Shown piece by piece: positions 1 through 10,192 of a stretch of 64,000 nt of DNA. Origin of the DNA: Atriophallophorus winterbourni (lineage: Eukaryota; Platyhelminthes; Trematoda; Plagiorchiida; Microphallidae). Where the stretch lies: NCBI GenBank assembly GCA_013407085.1, contig JACCGJ010004939.1, forward strand, positions 1 to 64,000. Direction: 5' to 3'. The notes below the pieces were generated by a model, which was not told the origin of the DNA, did not search any database, and saw only the letters and a program-made list of their open reading frames with translations. Each line of letters starts with the position of its first letter. The stretch's first letter is position 1. A program made the translations under genes and the position numbers.

Positions 1-1220
1 AATCATATGACGTTCCAAATATCAATGGTTGGAAACAATTCGGTTTCGGAGTGGGAACCTTGAACCCTGAAAACCAAAAAAGCATTAAGCCTCTCAAAAC
101 TCACATCCACACTGCGTTGCGCGAAAATGTACAACGAGAAGAAGAAAACCGGACGTGAAATATATTTTGGAAATCATGAACGACAAGTCTTAATGAGACC
201 TGGCGCGGAATTTCATAGTCGCAAGCAGATATTGATTCCTCATTAAATCACACAAAAGTTCCAGTTATGTTGAACCGATTTTTTGGCACGTTGACCATTA
301 AAGCTGCCATCTATGAAACGTTTAGATTGACAAGGATTTTATTTATGGACCTGTGTTGATGCGGGTATGGTTCAAGCAAATCAGAGAAATATAACAAAAT
401 CACGAATTTTTCTACCAATGATTCATCGGGTATGGAAAGCATTTGATATTTCTTCCGTTATCACTTGGATGTTTTGGATTCGGGCGTGCTGCAAAATCAG
501 ATCTAGGTACCTGGATGTCGTGTTACAACAAGGCCGGACATAATTGCCGAAAAATGTGTCTGCTAAAAAGGATATTCAGGAGTTTCGAGTCCGAAAGCTC
601 ACCACGGTAACTTAGTACATTTGTACGTCATGTTATGGCATATTCAATCTACGTCTGGGCACCAAAGGTGAGGAAGGATATTGAACTAGCTGACAAGATT
701 TCTCATCGTTTGATCAATTTTTTCTCGGTCCAAATTTGATTGATTTGGAACATCTTGCCGAAGAACTCCTACGCTCAGAATCAGTTGAGGTTTTCTCTTC
801 AAAACCCAGTGAATACAAGAATAAACATATATACCTCGTCATCCTGTGGTTTATGTTAGGCTTATTGCTTTTTCTACGACAAAATTATCTGCGTTCTGAT
901 ATAAATTACGTGCAATACCCGTGTTGAATTTCTATTTAAATGCACGCCCGAGAGATCTGCTCCAGTACAAATAATGGACACATTTGATTCGGAAACGAGG
1001 TTGTGGTATAGAATCCACATACAAGGTAAGTATACTCTTTATGAACACCATTTGAGTGGAGTATTCTTTCACAGAGCTTCGGCTGGTAAATTAACCTCGT
1101 ATCATAAATTGAACTAAAGTGAGATTGATTTTAATTGAGTGATCACTCAATCCGGGTTTACATATAAATGATAAAATTATAGAGCTGCTGTACACTGGAA
1201 CTGCTAGTGTTTGTGAGGAC
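1..1220. other. No confident gene; possible trace of LINE C-terminus
   Basis: No open frame with recognisable protein features was found. Around 639-710 on the plus strand a short frame reads like the conserved C-terminal segment of CR1-type LINEs (a 'VWAPKVRKDIELADK' stretch resembling the usual 'W.P....DI..LE..Q'). It is too short and broken to be sure. Confidence 0.3.
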
Positions 1221-1270
1221 ATGATTGTGCAATGCCAGACATATTCACTGCTTTGGGTTCCTTATACTCA

Positions 1271-1925
1271 CATTTATTGTTCACATTTTAATCCATGCCA
1301 AATTTGCTTTTGTGTAAACGCATGCATACTACGTTTCAACCATTCAGCCAAATCAAACTGGTGTCTATTCGACAATAACGTCTCATTCGACTCTGGCACG
1401 TTGGTGCAGATAACACTGAGAGAAATTCCTTTCGAGGCAACTTTCGCTAATGGGGCATTCAATGTGAACGGTTTCGGCTTTAAGACGTTTTTAACACTCT
1501 CCTGGGTGCTGTGCTGCAACAATCCAACCTTTTCCAGAGATTGGTTTGGTGGTGGTAAAGTTGAGCGTATTCGTTTGTTCAATTTACATGTTTTAGGCTT
1601 GGTTAATGGCTCTACAGCATTTTTAACTCGTGCAAGCTTTTTTTCAGTTGCGACAGTCTACTCTCTATCGTATTAGACACTTTTCCAACAGATGAATGTG
1701 TACTCTTGCGATGGCCATTTATATTTGAATTTCTACAGGCATCGCAGAAATAACAAACAGATGGATAGTCATTATCGTTCACTAGGCTTACACACTCATC
1801 AGTTAAATTCTCGTCACATGACACGTGTTGGTGAAACCCGCAGAAAGCACATTTAACCGAAACATTATCAACGCTTACCGGAGCTAAACACGTGATGCAG
1901 AGGTCACGACCATTCCGTGTCGCCG
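1271..1925 (-). pseudogene. LINE ORF1 remnant with PHD-like zinc finger
   Basis: Two consecutive minus-strand frames (1925-1612, then 1582-1274) read as ORF1 of a CR1-type LINE. The first has a PHD-like zinc finger with pairs CITC, CAFC, HVSC and CYFC, followed by a basic segment predicted to be helical (SRLSQLKKSLHELK). The second resembles the start of an ORF1 RNA-binding region (SLSVICTNVPESN, similar to the 'NLIIFNVPES' type). ORF1 proteins of this kind bind LINE RNA. The frame is shifted between the parts and the 5' end stops at the PLE fragment starting near 1926, so it is a dead fragment. Zinc-finger assignment is by spacing of Cys/His; the LINE clade is inferred. Confidence 0.55.
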
Positions 1926-2232
1926 TCGCGTGAATACTTGTGAGAAATATTATATCGGAAAGACTGGAAAAAGGCTGGAAACAAGGATACATGAATATAA
2001 ACTGGCTACACGACGACACGACCGCAAATCAGTAATATTGGCACACATGGTTCGAGAAGGTCACGAATTCAATTGGGATAGAACAGAAATCATCGCCAAA
2101 GGCAGAACTTGTCACGTTCGAGAGTTCCTCGAAGCGTGGTATTCGACACAACAATCAATCAATGAACACATTCGAGTGGATGGGATCTACGGACCAATGA
2201 GAACATGCAAGGATTCTAGCCAATCACAATAG
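1926..2232 (+). pseudogene. Penelope-like element, GIY-YIG endonuclease end
   Basis: The frame (first Met at 1930) encodes the C-terminal GIY-YIG endonuclease of a Penelope-like retroelement. It contains KYYIGKTGKRLETRIHEYKLA, which holds the YIG half of the motif and the conserved Arg, then VREGHEFNWD and the REFLEAW..Q.SIN.HI block typical of PLE C-termini. In the family this nuclease nicks target DNA for target-primed reverse transcription. Only about 100 codons remain; the reverse transcriptase is missing, so this is a 5'-truncated copy. It ends at TAG 2230-2232, and a hammerhead-like motif lies about 65 bp downstream, as known for PLEs. Confidence 0.75.
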
Positions 2233-2294
2233 ATGAGGTCGAAACACAGCAAATAAATTCGAATGATGCCCACCGCCCAGTTGCTCCGAAAAAA

Positions 2295-2340
2295 GTTTCG
2301 CTGATGACGTCATCTAGTTTGATAGCGAAACGTCCGCAAT
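2295..2340 (+). ncRNA. Hammerhead-like ribozyme in PLE 3' region
   Basis: The core CTGATGA is at 2301-2307 and GAAA at 2327-2330. Between them a stem II can form (GTCATC with GATAGC, one mismatch, loop TAGTTT) after one extra C. GAAA is followed by the short palindrome ACGT as stem III, then C2334 as the predicted cleavage site. Stem I pairs TTTCG with CGCAA with one mismatch. It sits just after the PLE GIY-YIG frame, matching reports that PLEs carry minimal type I hammerheads. Decay makes activity uncertain. Confidence 0.55.
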
Positions 2341-2343
2341 CAA

Positions 2344-3103
2344 CCATACCAGCTCGGAGAACAACTATGAACTACAATCACCTGACCTACCCAAGTCTTT
2401 GTTAACTCGCTTAGGATTTTGACAGCATCTTGTATGAAAGGAACCGTAGTTGCGCTTTATTTCATACACCTTTTATTCGCTGATGATCTTCTATTGATTG
2501 TCAAACATCAAGAAAATATTAATCTATCAATTGTGAAGTGCATGATGATACACGGTCCAAACCTCGAAATAGATAGTGGCGTCTTCTGTAGATTTAAACT
2601 GGAGTCACTGGACGATTTCATCGTTCCTCCGTCATGCGACCTCAAGGAACACTCAAAACGACAAGTAATTCGATATCGTGCACTTCGCTGGAAAAATACT
2701 ATGATAACGAATACTATTCACATGAGTCTTCAACGTTTTCCATCTCTTTGCTACCTCAGATCATTCTACAAACACCCGATGATAGGTTTAGCGAATTGAT
2801 TTGCATTGTTTCATTGTATGCCCATGTCTAGAAGGCGAGGTACGGATGTGCCTTCCGTTTTACATTCAGTCCTAAAATATTAAGCAATGGCAATGCTCCA
2901 TCGGCCGGGGAGACCATGTTCAGCTAAGTTTCCCATTTGTATCATTGGAAGTCAGCTAGACGTGTACGCGTAGTTCTTTAGGATAATCGACAATTAGAGC
3001 TTACGTGACGCTCTTTGGCTAGTGCAATGATAACAGCTTGACCACTACAACATGGGTAACTCACTGCAACAACTGTGTTTCACCGACCTGACATTTTCCC
3101 GCA
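2344..3103. other. Unassigned; weak RT trace near 2470
   Basis: A 126-codon plus-strand frame (2419-2799) contains 'LLFADDLLLIVKH', which resembles the FADD box of a LINE reverse transcriptase. Flanking residues do not match any family I recognise. The rest shows no gene. Confidence 0.25.
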
Positions 3104-3223
3104 TGCTACGTGAATGCTCTTCTGTACCGTTTTACACGTTTTGGCTACCGCGATAGAATCTTTATTGCCTGTGCGTTTTCTCCTACCTTCGTGGGACGTT
3201 ATTTTAGTAGTCAGTATACTACA
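3104..3223 (+). repeat. Left LTR of deleted CsRn1-like element
   Basis: Begins TGCTACGTGAATGC and ends ACTACA. It matches 5617-5737 over its length with scattered substitutions. LTRs of 120 bp are short for gypsy elements, so the repeat could be part of a longer, eroded LTR. Confidence 0.65.
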
Positions 3224-3554
3224 AATTGGTGAACCCGGTGTACACGCATTCTTCGTGTGCTACAACCTGGTGAGCACCAGATACACGCATCCTTCGTGTA
3301 TTTTCCCGGTGCGTCAACTTTTTGCCGAATTAAATCGGGGTTGTTTTTCCAGGTATTTTTACCTCGCATTATCATGCGCTTTTGTATCGTTTTGTCCTAT
3401 CGTGTTTGCGATTAGAAATTTCCTTTTTCCTTATCCTGCTTATCATGTGCGATTCTAAACGCGTTATACCATACTCAGTTTTATTTTACAGGACCCTGAG
3501 TATTGGTTTTTTTCCTTAGAAACTGAATTAAGTACTAAGAATGTTGTTGATGGC

Positions 3555-3956
3555 TCGGTCATGTTTTCACAGTTAACACAGAAACTCCCAACTGATGTGT
3601 TGATTCAGGTGCGCGACAGAGTCCTGGCTGCCCCATAAGTTGACCGCTATCGCAGGGTCAAAGATGTTGTGATTTTCCGCACTTTCCCGTCTGAATGAAC
3701 TAGGCTACAGCAGCTGTTCTTTAACTTAGAGGTTGCCGGAATAAAGCCATCTGCCATACTAATGGAGATACACCGCTTGCTAAGGACTTCGCACATGGAC
3801 GAGCCATTATTGAAGGAACTATGGTTCCAGCGACTCCCTAAATACGTGCAAGCTATAGTGGTTGCTGCGGAAAGTACTCCAGTCACTGAACTAGCAGAAA
3901 TAACTGTCAATATCGCAGAATGTGTCCATTCCCAGCCTTCGGCAGTGACCACATGA
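3555..3956 (+). pseudogene. CsRn1-like gag remnant
   Basis: The frame reads LTQKLPTDVLIQVRDRV, then (after stops) RLQQLFFNLEVAGIKPSAIL, and then the open stretch 3762-3956 with LLRTSHMDEPLLKELWFQRLP and AIVVAAESTPVTELAEI. These blocks parallel the gag of the larger element at 53159-53677 (VLRQIWLQSLSQEIRKVLA). Gag would form the particle. At least two in-frame stops show it is dead. Confidence 0.65.
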
Positions 3957-4329
3957 CGATCACCAAATGAAGTGATAAATGAAGACTTTCTGGTTGAGGT
4001 TGAAGCTTTACGCATTGAGGTTCGAAACCTCAGAACTCAGAACTCAGAATGTTTTATGGTAGAAAAGGCAGTAATCTTAACAATAACCACTGGATGACAG
4101 GTATATAGAGTAAAATTAAAAAATATCTCAAAAATCAATCGCACTCAACCGTAAACCACCCCGTTAACGCTCGAGTAGCCATAGTCGTTTCCCCGTTAGA
4201 CGGATCCAACGGAAATACGTGGATGATGCCCGACGTTGCATTAAACATTGGTGCTATCGCACCACGCAAGCAAAATCAATCGGGCCGACACGTAAAGACG
4301 ACTACTACCGTCGTCCCAAAGCGGTTTGG

Positions 4330-4815
4330 TAGTCATTTCTTCAGCCAGGATATATTCTCTAATAGAGAGACGAGACACCTAGACTTTGTCAGTAAATTTA
4401 CGACTGACATACGACGTATCTTAGGTGCCCAGAAGACTGCCGCTGATACATTTTCTAGAATTGGGGTGATAGAGTTGCCATCCTCCATCGACCTCAGCGA
4501 ATTCGCTACAGCACAAGCTGCCGATGCCGAAATCGCACAGCTTGGGGACACATCTTTCGACAAGAGATATCTGCTCCTGCCCGATGGCTTAGGCAATATC
4601 CTTTTCGTTGTATCGCCAACGACTCCTTGACCACTTATCCCGTCTGCGTTCAGACGGCGCATTTTTTTTACCCTATACAACCTTCCCCATCCTGGCATTC
4701 GTGCTGGCATTAAGCAAATCGCGGGTAGATTTGTCTGACTGGAAGCCAGTGGGTAGGCTTGGCATTAAACTGACATGGCAAGCCTCAACATCTTCGGCAA
4801 TAACCCCTTTTACAT
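4330..4815 (+). pseudogene. gypsy pol remnant: RNase H end and integrase start
   Basis: The frame contains RETRHLDFVSKFTTDIR followed by ADTFSRIGV, the RNase H-to-integrase linker of CsRn1-type pol; the same order is seen at 59790-59900. After a stop at 4629 it continues toward HPGIRAGIKQIAGRFVW, the start of the integrase zinc-binding region, and then degenerates. No DDE core follows, so integrase was lost by deletion. Confidence 0.65.
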
Positions 4816-5616
4816 AAAGTGTTAACGGAGAATCCACCATAGCGAAAGCGAGTAAGCGCACGAAACGGCAACCGGTAAGGTTAGCCGATTAGTAGGTATT
4901 TAACGCGTTATTATCACTTGGTGTATTCACGTTTGTTTTTGTACCTCATACTTATCACTCTGTTTGGCCATAAACCCATGCACCAGAGACGGTTTTATCT
5001 CATCCCCTCGCAGATACACATGCACCCTTCCCACTGATGCAATCGTAGCATACGCCATCCCCACAACACCAACGCTGGTCGCCAACCAAACAAGTAGCCC
5101 CAACACTCAAACACGAGCACACACCGTCCTACCTGAAGTCCACCACACAAGGTCCTTTCCAGTCCAGCTTGGCAAGCCAATTCAGTTCTCTCCAGGCGAG
5201 GCCTATTGCCATCAACCCTGGTTATGTGAGGAATGCTTTGCAGGAACTGTGGTTTTGAGGCATCTTGTTCTTGGTTGTCAACTGCTCCTACTGGGTTAGT
5301 ACTAAGACCATTCCAGACCGGCGATCCCCGCAAGCAGCATGTTCACCCCACGTGAGACGTGACTCAGCTTCGTTTTGGCTTGTTCTCCATGTACCCTAAC
5401 CCGGTCACCACCGACTATCCACCGATTGTTGACTTTGGACAGACTCGTTGCTGAGATAATATGTTCCAGCATGGAATGACCTAGCACCGTGTATACCGTT
5501 CCACTATCGATTCCCAAATCAGAAGTCTTCTCTGACCAGATTTCTTGGAGGGGTCTGTGCAAGAACTGTATTTTACTGGACCTAAAACTATTGACCGACA
5601 TTTCCCTCTTCATGCG

Positions 5617-5737
5617 TGCTACGTGAATGCTCTGCTGTACGGTTGTACACGTTTTGGCTACCGCAATAGAATCGCTATTGTTTTGTGCGTTTTCTCCTAC
5701 CCTCGTGAGACGTTATTGTAGTAGCCAGTCTACTACA
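5617..5737 (+). repeat. Right LTR of deleted CsRn1-like element
   Basis: Direct copy of 3104-3223, beginning TGCTACGTGAATGC and ending TACTACA. Substitutions relative to the left copy suggest an old insertion. Confidence 0.65.
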
Positions 5738-6100
5738 TTATTAAGCCGCTCTCATCTCAAGTTTTCTGGGAAACCTATATTAAGATTCGCATTTGCATAT
5801 AGGAAGACTTGCCAGTGACTTCCGTTTTACAATTCGTAGTCGCAAGAAATTGGATTTTCCAGTAAAAATTATCTTAAGTTCAAGAAAGGACTACCGTGAC
5901 TATTGCATCCTAGCTATACTATTCTAGAATTCAGCAAAATGTGAACTTAATCCTATGAGCAGTCAAAACGATCTTGTCAACGGTAACCACTTTTGAAAAT
6001 GACGAAAAACTTACTCACATGGAGATGTGAGCATGTGAGCTGTGAGATTACGGATCCAGACATCGTGTTACGGGATAGTCTCTGGTGCTCAGTCTGATTA
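5738..6100. other. No gene seen
   Basis: AT-rich unique sequence with no supported frame or motif. Confidence 0.4.
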
Positions 6101-6104
6101 GCTA

Positions 6105-8925
6105 ATGGCGAAGACTGTGTTTGGGTAGTGGTATATCGCCCACCGTCTGCACGAGAAACTTACAATCTGGCCCTACTTGACAGAATTCACATGGTAACTT
6201 CCAGATTTACTTGTAGAATTTTAATTTTGGGTGAATTCAATTTACCGTATCTGCAGAACCGTATCGTTCACCCATAGCACTACCGCGAACGCGCATTCAG
6301 TGAGTTGTTTGACGATATCCCTTTATATAACCACATTACATGTAATACCCGATGCCGCGGAACTGATGTACCTTCACTTTTGGATCTCGTTCTGACAAGC
6401 AATGAACACAACATTGATAACGTTGCTTACGAAAGTCCACTGGGACTAAGTGATCACGTCGTCATACAGTTTGACTATCTGTTTGAAGCTGTAAGGACGA
6501 ATGATGCCTTTAAAACAGACTGATCAACATTCTGGCTTTAAGTGATGCTCTTCAGAACGCGGTAAACTACCAACCGGAAACCAGCAAATTACTTGAGTTA
6601 TGGGTATGGTTAATAACTCATCTCAATAATTCAATCGAAGTGAGCTCTACATTCGTCCTCAGAAACTCAAGAAAACACATCGAAATTAAACTAAAACGAA
6701 ATCGTAATTGGTTAAAGATACGAAACATTACTTGGTGACGTCTTCGACAAAACCCATCATCAGAGACCTGGGAAACATTCCATTTACTGCCGAACAAAGT
6801 AAACAAATTTATCCTCCAAGATAAGTTGTACTTCCAAGAAGAGATATCACACATGATGGAGCTCAAACCCGAAATACTTTATCGTATGTTCAACGATCAA
6901 GCTAAGGTGAAACCTGGAGTTGCGTACGTGAACACGTCTGCTGGACCAACAACAACCACACCAGAAACTGCTGACCCTTTAGCAATCGTTTTATTTATCT
7001 GTATTCAACAGAGAGAACATGCAATTTACATATCAAATCAAACCATTTCAAGCACGGTTGCCATGCGTGAAATAAATGTCGAAACGTGTCCTTCAAGTCT
7101 TATTTAACCTTCAAACCGGAAATTCCCCTGGGACCGACGGAATAACCCCGCTAATATTGAAGCAATGTGCAAATTTTCTATACAAACCACTCACATACCT
7201 TTACAAACAAACACTGGCAAATGGAGTGATTCCTACATTGCTATATAGTGGGTTCGAGAGACAGTTGTGCCAGGTGATCAACTAGATAATACGAGAGACG
7301 AAGCCCACCGAGACAGAGAACAGAACAACACAGGACGGTTATGAAATGACAAGCTAAGACTCAGGGCGCATGTTCGCAGGTCCTAAAGCTGGACAGGGCC
7401 AGTGTTTATATAGAGAACAGAAAGGGGTGTGCGAAGTAAGCGGGTAAGGACATTGAAACGTAAGGTTACCACGTGTCACAGCATGCATCCGCACTGTTCC
7501 GATAAGGACATTACAGAGGTCGAACCTGTCTTGGGTGAGGTTGCCTCACCCAAACATACAGATTGGAAACGCGGAATAATTTCTTCTATTTATAAAGGGG
7601 GAAATCGCTCCCATGTTTCTAATTACCGACCCGTTACTCTGTACCCTGTGATTTCCAAATTACTTGAGCGCCTCATTGTTGATGATCTAATGAAACGTTT
7701 TGAAAATAATCAGTTGCTTTCGAGAAAACAGCATGGATTTAGACAGAATTACTCCTGATCATCTAATTTACTGATAACGCTGGATGATTGGACACAATCC
7801 GTAGATAAAAAGCAAGCAATATACGCCTGCTACCTAGATATCTGAAAAGCATTTGATCGTGTTGACCATACCCTACGACTGCAGAAGCTTGAAAGGCTTG
7901 GTATCACTGCTAAGTTGTTGAATTGGCACAGTTACTACCTAACAAATCTCACCACCCAGGTACGTGTTGATGGTGCATTATCAAACAAATTGCAGCAACT
8001 AGCGGAGTTCCCCAAGGTTCAGTCCTTAGTCCGACCCTCTTCCTGGTTTATGTCAATGAAGTACCGGAAATTGTTCGATGTAACATTTCGTTAGTTGCGG
8101 ACGACAAAAAGATATGGCGCTGCATCCGTAGCCCAGAAGACTATCTGCATTTACAAAAAGATCTTGATACGCTTAAAAGCTGGTCGTTGAAGAACGAACT
8201 GCCTTTTAACTTAAACAAATACAGGCTCAGGAATGTGGGGAATCAAGTAGAGTTCACATTCCGCATAGGTTTACATGTCCTTGAAAATGGCTGTGAAGAA
8301 AACGATTTGGGTGTCTGAATATGAGCTTAAAAACTTCACTTCAAGCTAGCACTACCTTTAAAAAAGCAACACGTGACTTAAATCTACTCAAACGGGCATT
8401 CGTGAAATTTTCGCCCAAGATATTTCCAAGGATCAGGAATACAGAATCGAGACCATTCATGGAATACGGTGTGCAGTCACGGTCGCTGTGGCAGCGAATC
8501 TATCACCGCACAACAAAACTAGTTCTCAGCATCCGAACCAAGCCTTATAAAAAAGGGTAGCTCAACTAAATCTGTTCGACTTTCCCTATCGGCGAATCAG
8601 AGAAGACCTTATCCTACTTTACTAAATATTCCATACCCCAAACCATCACTTACAGGGAGGGGATACGAGAAATTATCGGACCCATGAATATGTGCTGGTC
8701 TTACCCCATTCCCGCCTGAACTGTAGGTATTTTTACTCTGTCCGTGTCTGTTTTACTTGGAACAGTTTACTTTCAACCGTTGCTCACTCCACTAGCTTGC
8801 ATGAATTTAAAACTAAATTAGACGAATTTTTATAGCATTATTCGTTTCCCGAACACATATACTGTTTAATCTACTCCCTTATCTTGTTTATACACTTGGA
8901 TTTCATTTTTGTTGTTGTTAAGCTT
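6105..8925 (+). pseudogene. CR1/Jockey-type LINE, endonuclease plus RT remnant
   Basis: Blocks in LINE ORF2 order on the plus strand. About 6120-6523: apurinic-type endonuclease (VYRPPS, ILGEFNLPYL for the GDFN box, LLDLVLTSNEHN, LGLSDHVVIQF for the SDH box). About 7095-7237: SPGTDGITPLILKQC. 7561-8230: RT (DWKRGIISSIYKGGNRSHVSNYRPV, then FDRVDHTL, a GVPQGSVL-like block and the palm motif read as VADDKKIW). 8321-8835: the C-terminal region ending in LHEFKTKLDEFL. Many stops and frameshifts show a dead copy. It is split at 7238-7556 by a probable solo LTR. A (GTT)n run at about 8910-8920 may be its 3' tail. Confidence 0.7.
7238..7556 (+). mobile_element. Probable solo LTR inside LINE
   Basis: The 319 bp segment interrupts the LINE exactly between codons: removing it plus one TACA restores IPT-DWK. 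TACA occurs on both sides (7234-7237 and 7557-7560), a 4-bp target-site duplication. The insert holds no coding sequence and has TATATAG-type stretches. Strand is arbitrary. Absence of an internal region suggests LTR-LTR recombination. Confidence 0.5.
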
Positions 8926-8950
8926 CAAGATTCAAGATTCAAGAATTTAT
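8922..8950 (-). repeat. (TTGAATC)n 3' tail of a minus-strand retroposon
   Basis: Read on the minus strand this is CCATAAATTC followed by TTGAATC units. The same signature occurs near 9190 (minus), 10098 (plus) and, diverged, 11570 (plus). Confidence 0.5.
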
Positions 8951-9372
8951 GGTCACAAAAAGCACATAGCTTCACAATTACCATATCATAGATTACCTTA
9001 AATACACCAATTTTCATGGCGCAGAGCGTAATTGGAACACAGGAAGATTACTTATCAATAAGAACTTAAAAGCCATCTGATTTTTTATACCCACCATAAA
9101 TCCGGTCAAAGTGAATGTACCATGTAAATTTTCACAGTTTGCTAGACACAACGAAAGGGGCGGCTGACAAATCACCGGTCTTCAAAATCCAATCAGAGAT
9201 TCAAGATTTATTGCGAAAAAAGTAATTTGCTGTATAGCAACATAGGATATACACGTAAAAATTCTATGAAACGGTACTTTAATAGTACGATCAAGGTATG
9301 TTTTGCGACTACTCATGAGTACCAAGTCCTTTGAAATATTCACAAAGTTTATCACAGCGTTCCACGTTGGAA

Positions 9373-9417
9373 GCACTGGACTCGAGTTTCGCTCTTAGTT
9401 GAGCTCATCAGCAGTGC
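9373..9417 (-). ncRNA. Hammerhead ribozyme, type I, complete
   Basis: Read on the minus strand: stem I GCACTG / CAGTGC (6 bp, perfect); core CTGATGA; stem II GCTC-AACTAA-GAGC (4 bp, perfect); GAA; stem III as the 8-nt palindrome ACTCGAGT; predicted cleavage after GTC. All invariant core positions are present. The minimal palindromic stem III fits the dimer-type hammerheads described in retroelements. Self-cleavage would process the pol III transcript. Confidence 0.85.
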
Positions 9418-9434
9418 ACATCCTGTCTCGGGTC

Positions 9435-9445
9435 TGACTCGAACC
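9435..9445 (-). promoter_or_regulatory. Pol III B box (tRNA-like)
   Basis: The minus strand reads GGTTCGAGTCA, agreeing with the GGTTCGANNCC consensus except near the end. It lies in a T-arm-like context (CCTGG before). Confidence 0.55.
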
Positions 9446-9500
9446 CAGGACCTTCACCATTGCAGTCTCACGCCTTAAGGTTTGAGGTACCGTCCACCGT

Positions 9501-10010
9501 TTGACCGATCGCGATTAAGCCTTCATGAATGTTTCTCCAGATTGGCACGTTTGAGTAGCGTCATATGCCCGACCAGTCGAGAAGGAGGCAGCAACATCTG
9601 ATCTCTGCAGGAGATTTTTTAGGATAGAAGGAAGAGACGTCGAAAGAGAACTTGAATTTTTGGAGAGAGAGAGATCTAGGCGGTGGCGAAGTCAAAACTT
9701 AAACAAAAGAGCATCGCCAGCTAGTTCATGAAAGCGTGATATTGGACTGTCAGTGTGTGTGCAAGATGTTTTTACTACTTTGTTTTATAATAAATTTACT
9801 ATTATTAACATGAACTTAGATTTAGTGTTGTGATCTGTGGCATCATCTATTCATCAAATGGATTACACGCATGCAGAAACACACAAAGGTAAGACATTCT
9901 TCACTTCTTTATTGGTTACACGTGTACAGAAAAACGGCGGCAAAATCACGTCTGACAATGCGTTTTACTTGCAACGAATTCAGCTTTTAACGAATATTTT
10001 ACTCTTTCCC
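9501..10010. other. No gene seen
   Basis: Contains a short GA-rich run near 9661-9675. No supported coding sequence. Confidence 0.4.
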
Positions 10011-10192
10011 CAGAGATTCGTTGTACCCGGGTTCCACTGTATATAAGTACATTTGTACTTATATTTCCACTCTGTGGTTATTGTAAAATTAATCGCTTTT
10101 TCAACCATAAATCTTGAATCTTGTAGAACTCTGCTGATGCTTTTAAACTTTTCGGATAGCAGAGATTCGTTGTACCCGGGTTCCACTGTATA
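10011..10192 (+). repeat. 33-bp exact direct repeat, period 149 bp
   Basis: The 33 bases at 10011-10043 recur exactly at 10160-10192; each contains ATTCGTTGTACCCGGG. The spacer carries AACCATAAATCTTGAATC (about 10098-10115), the same 3' tail signature as the hammerhead SINE. This may be a tandem duplication, or a long duplication around a truncated insertion. Confidence 0.7.

Larger units (their letters stand above)
3104..5737 (+). mobile_element. CsRn1-like Ty3/gypsy element, internally deleted
   Basis: Two direct repeats of about 120 bp (3104-3223 and 5617-5737) bound gag and pol remnants in the same orientation. TGG plus TGAACCCGG follows the left repeat (from 3227), closely like the primer-binding site of the larger CsRn1 element at 52660. 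Between the repeats lie a gag remnant and the RNase H/integrase junction of pol. Protease, reverse transcriptase and most of integrase are absent. With about 2.6 kb it is a defective deletion derivative. No target-site duplication was recognised, so exact ends are approximate. Confidence 0.7.
9190..9500 (-). mobile_element. tRNA-headed SINE-like element with hammerhead ribozyme
   Basis: On the minus strand a tRNA-like head spans roughly 9497-9430: TTAAGGCGTGAGACTGCAA, then AAGGTCCTGG, then a B box GGTTCGAGTCA at 9445-9435, matching the pol III internal promoter consensus. The A box is degenerate. Seventeen bases after the B box starts a perfect hammerhead (9417-9373). The element then runs to a tail CAATAAATCTTGAATC near 9190. 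This plan (pol III head, hammerhead, short body) parallels the schistosome Sm-alpha elements. Such elements have no protein and depend on a LINE or PLE for movement. Ends are approximate. Confidence 0.65.

Noticed and set aside
1795..1830. CTGATGA on the minus strand as another hammerhead
   Set aside because: No stem II and no GAAA at a usable distance; it lies in the LINE ORF1 zinc-finger region.
4964..5613. Frames of 103-112 codons inside the deleted CsRn1-like element
   Set aside because: Neither strand shows gag or pol motifs; composition suggests chance frames in decayed sequence.
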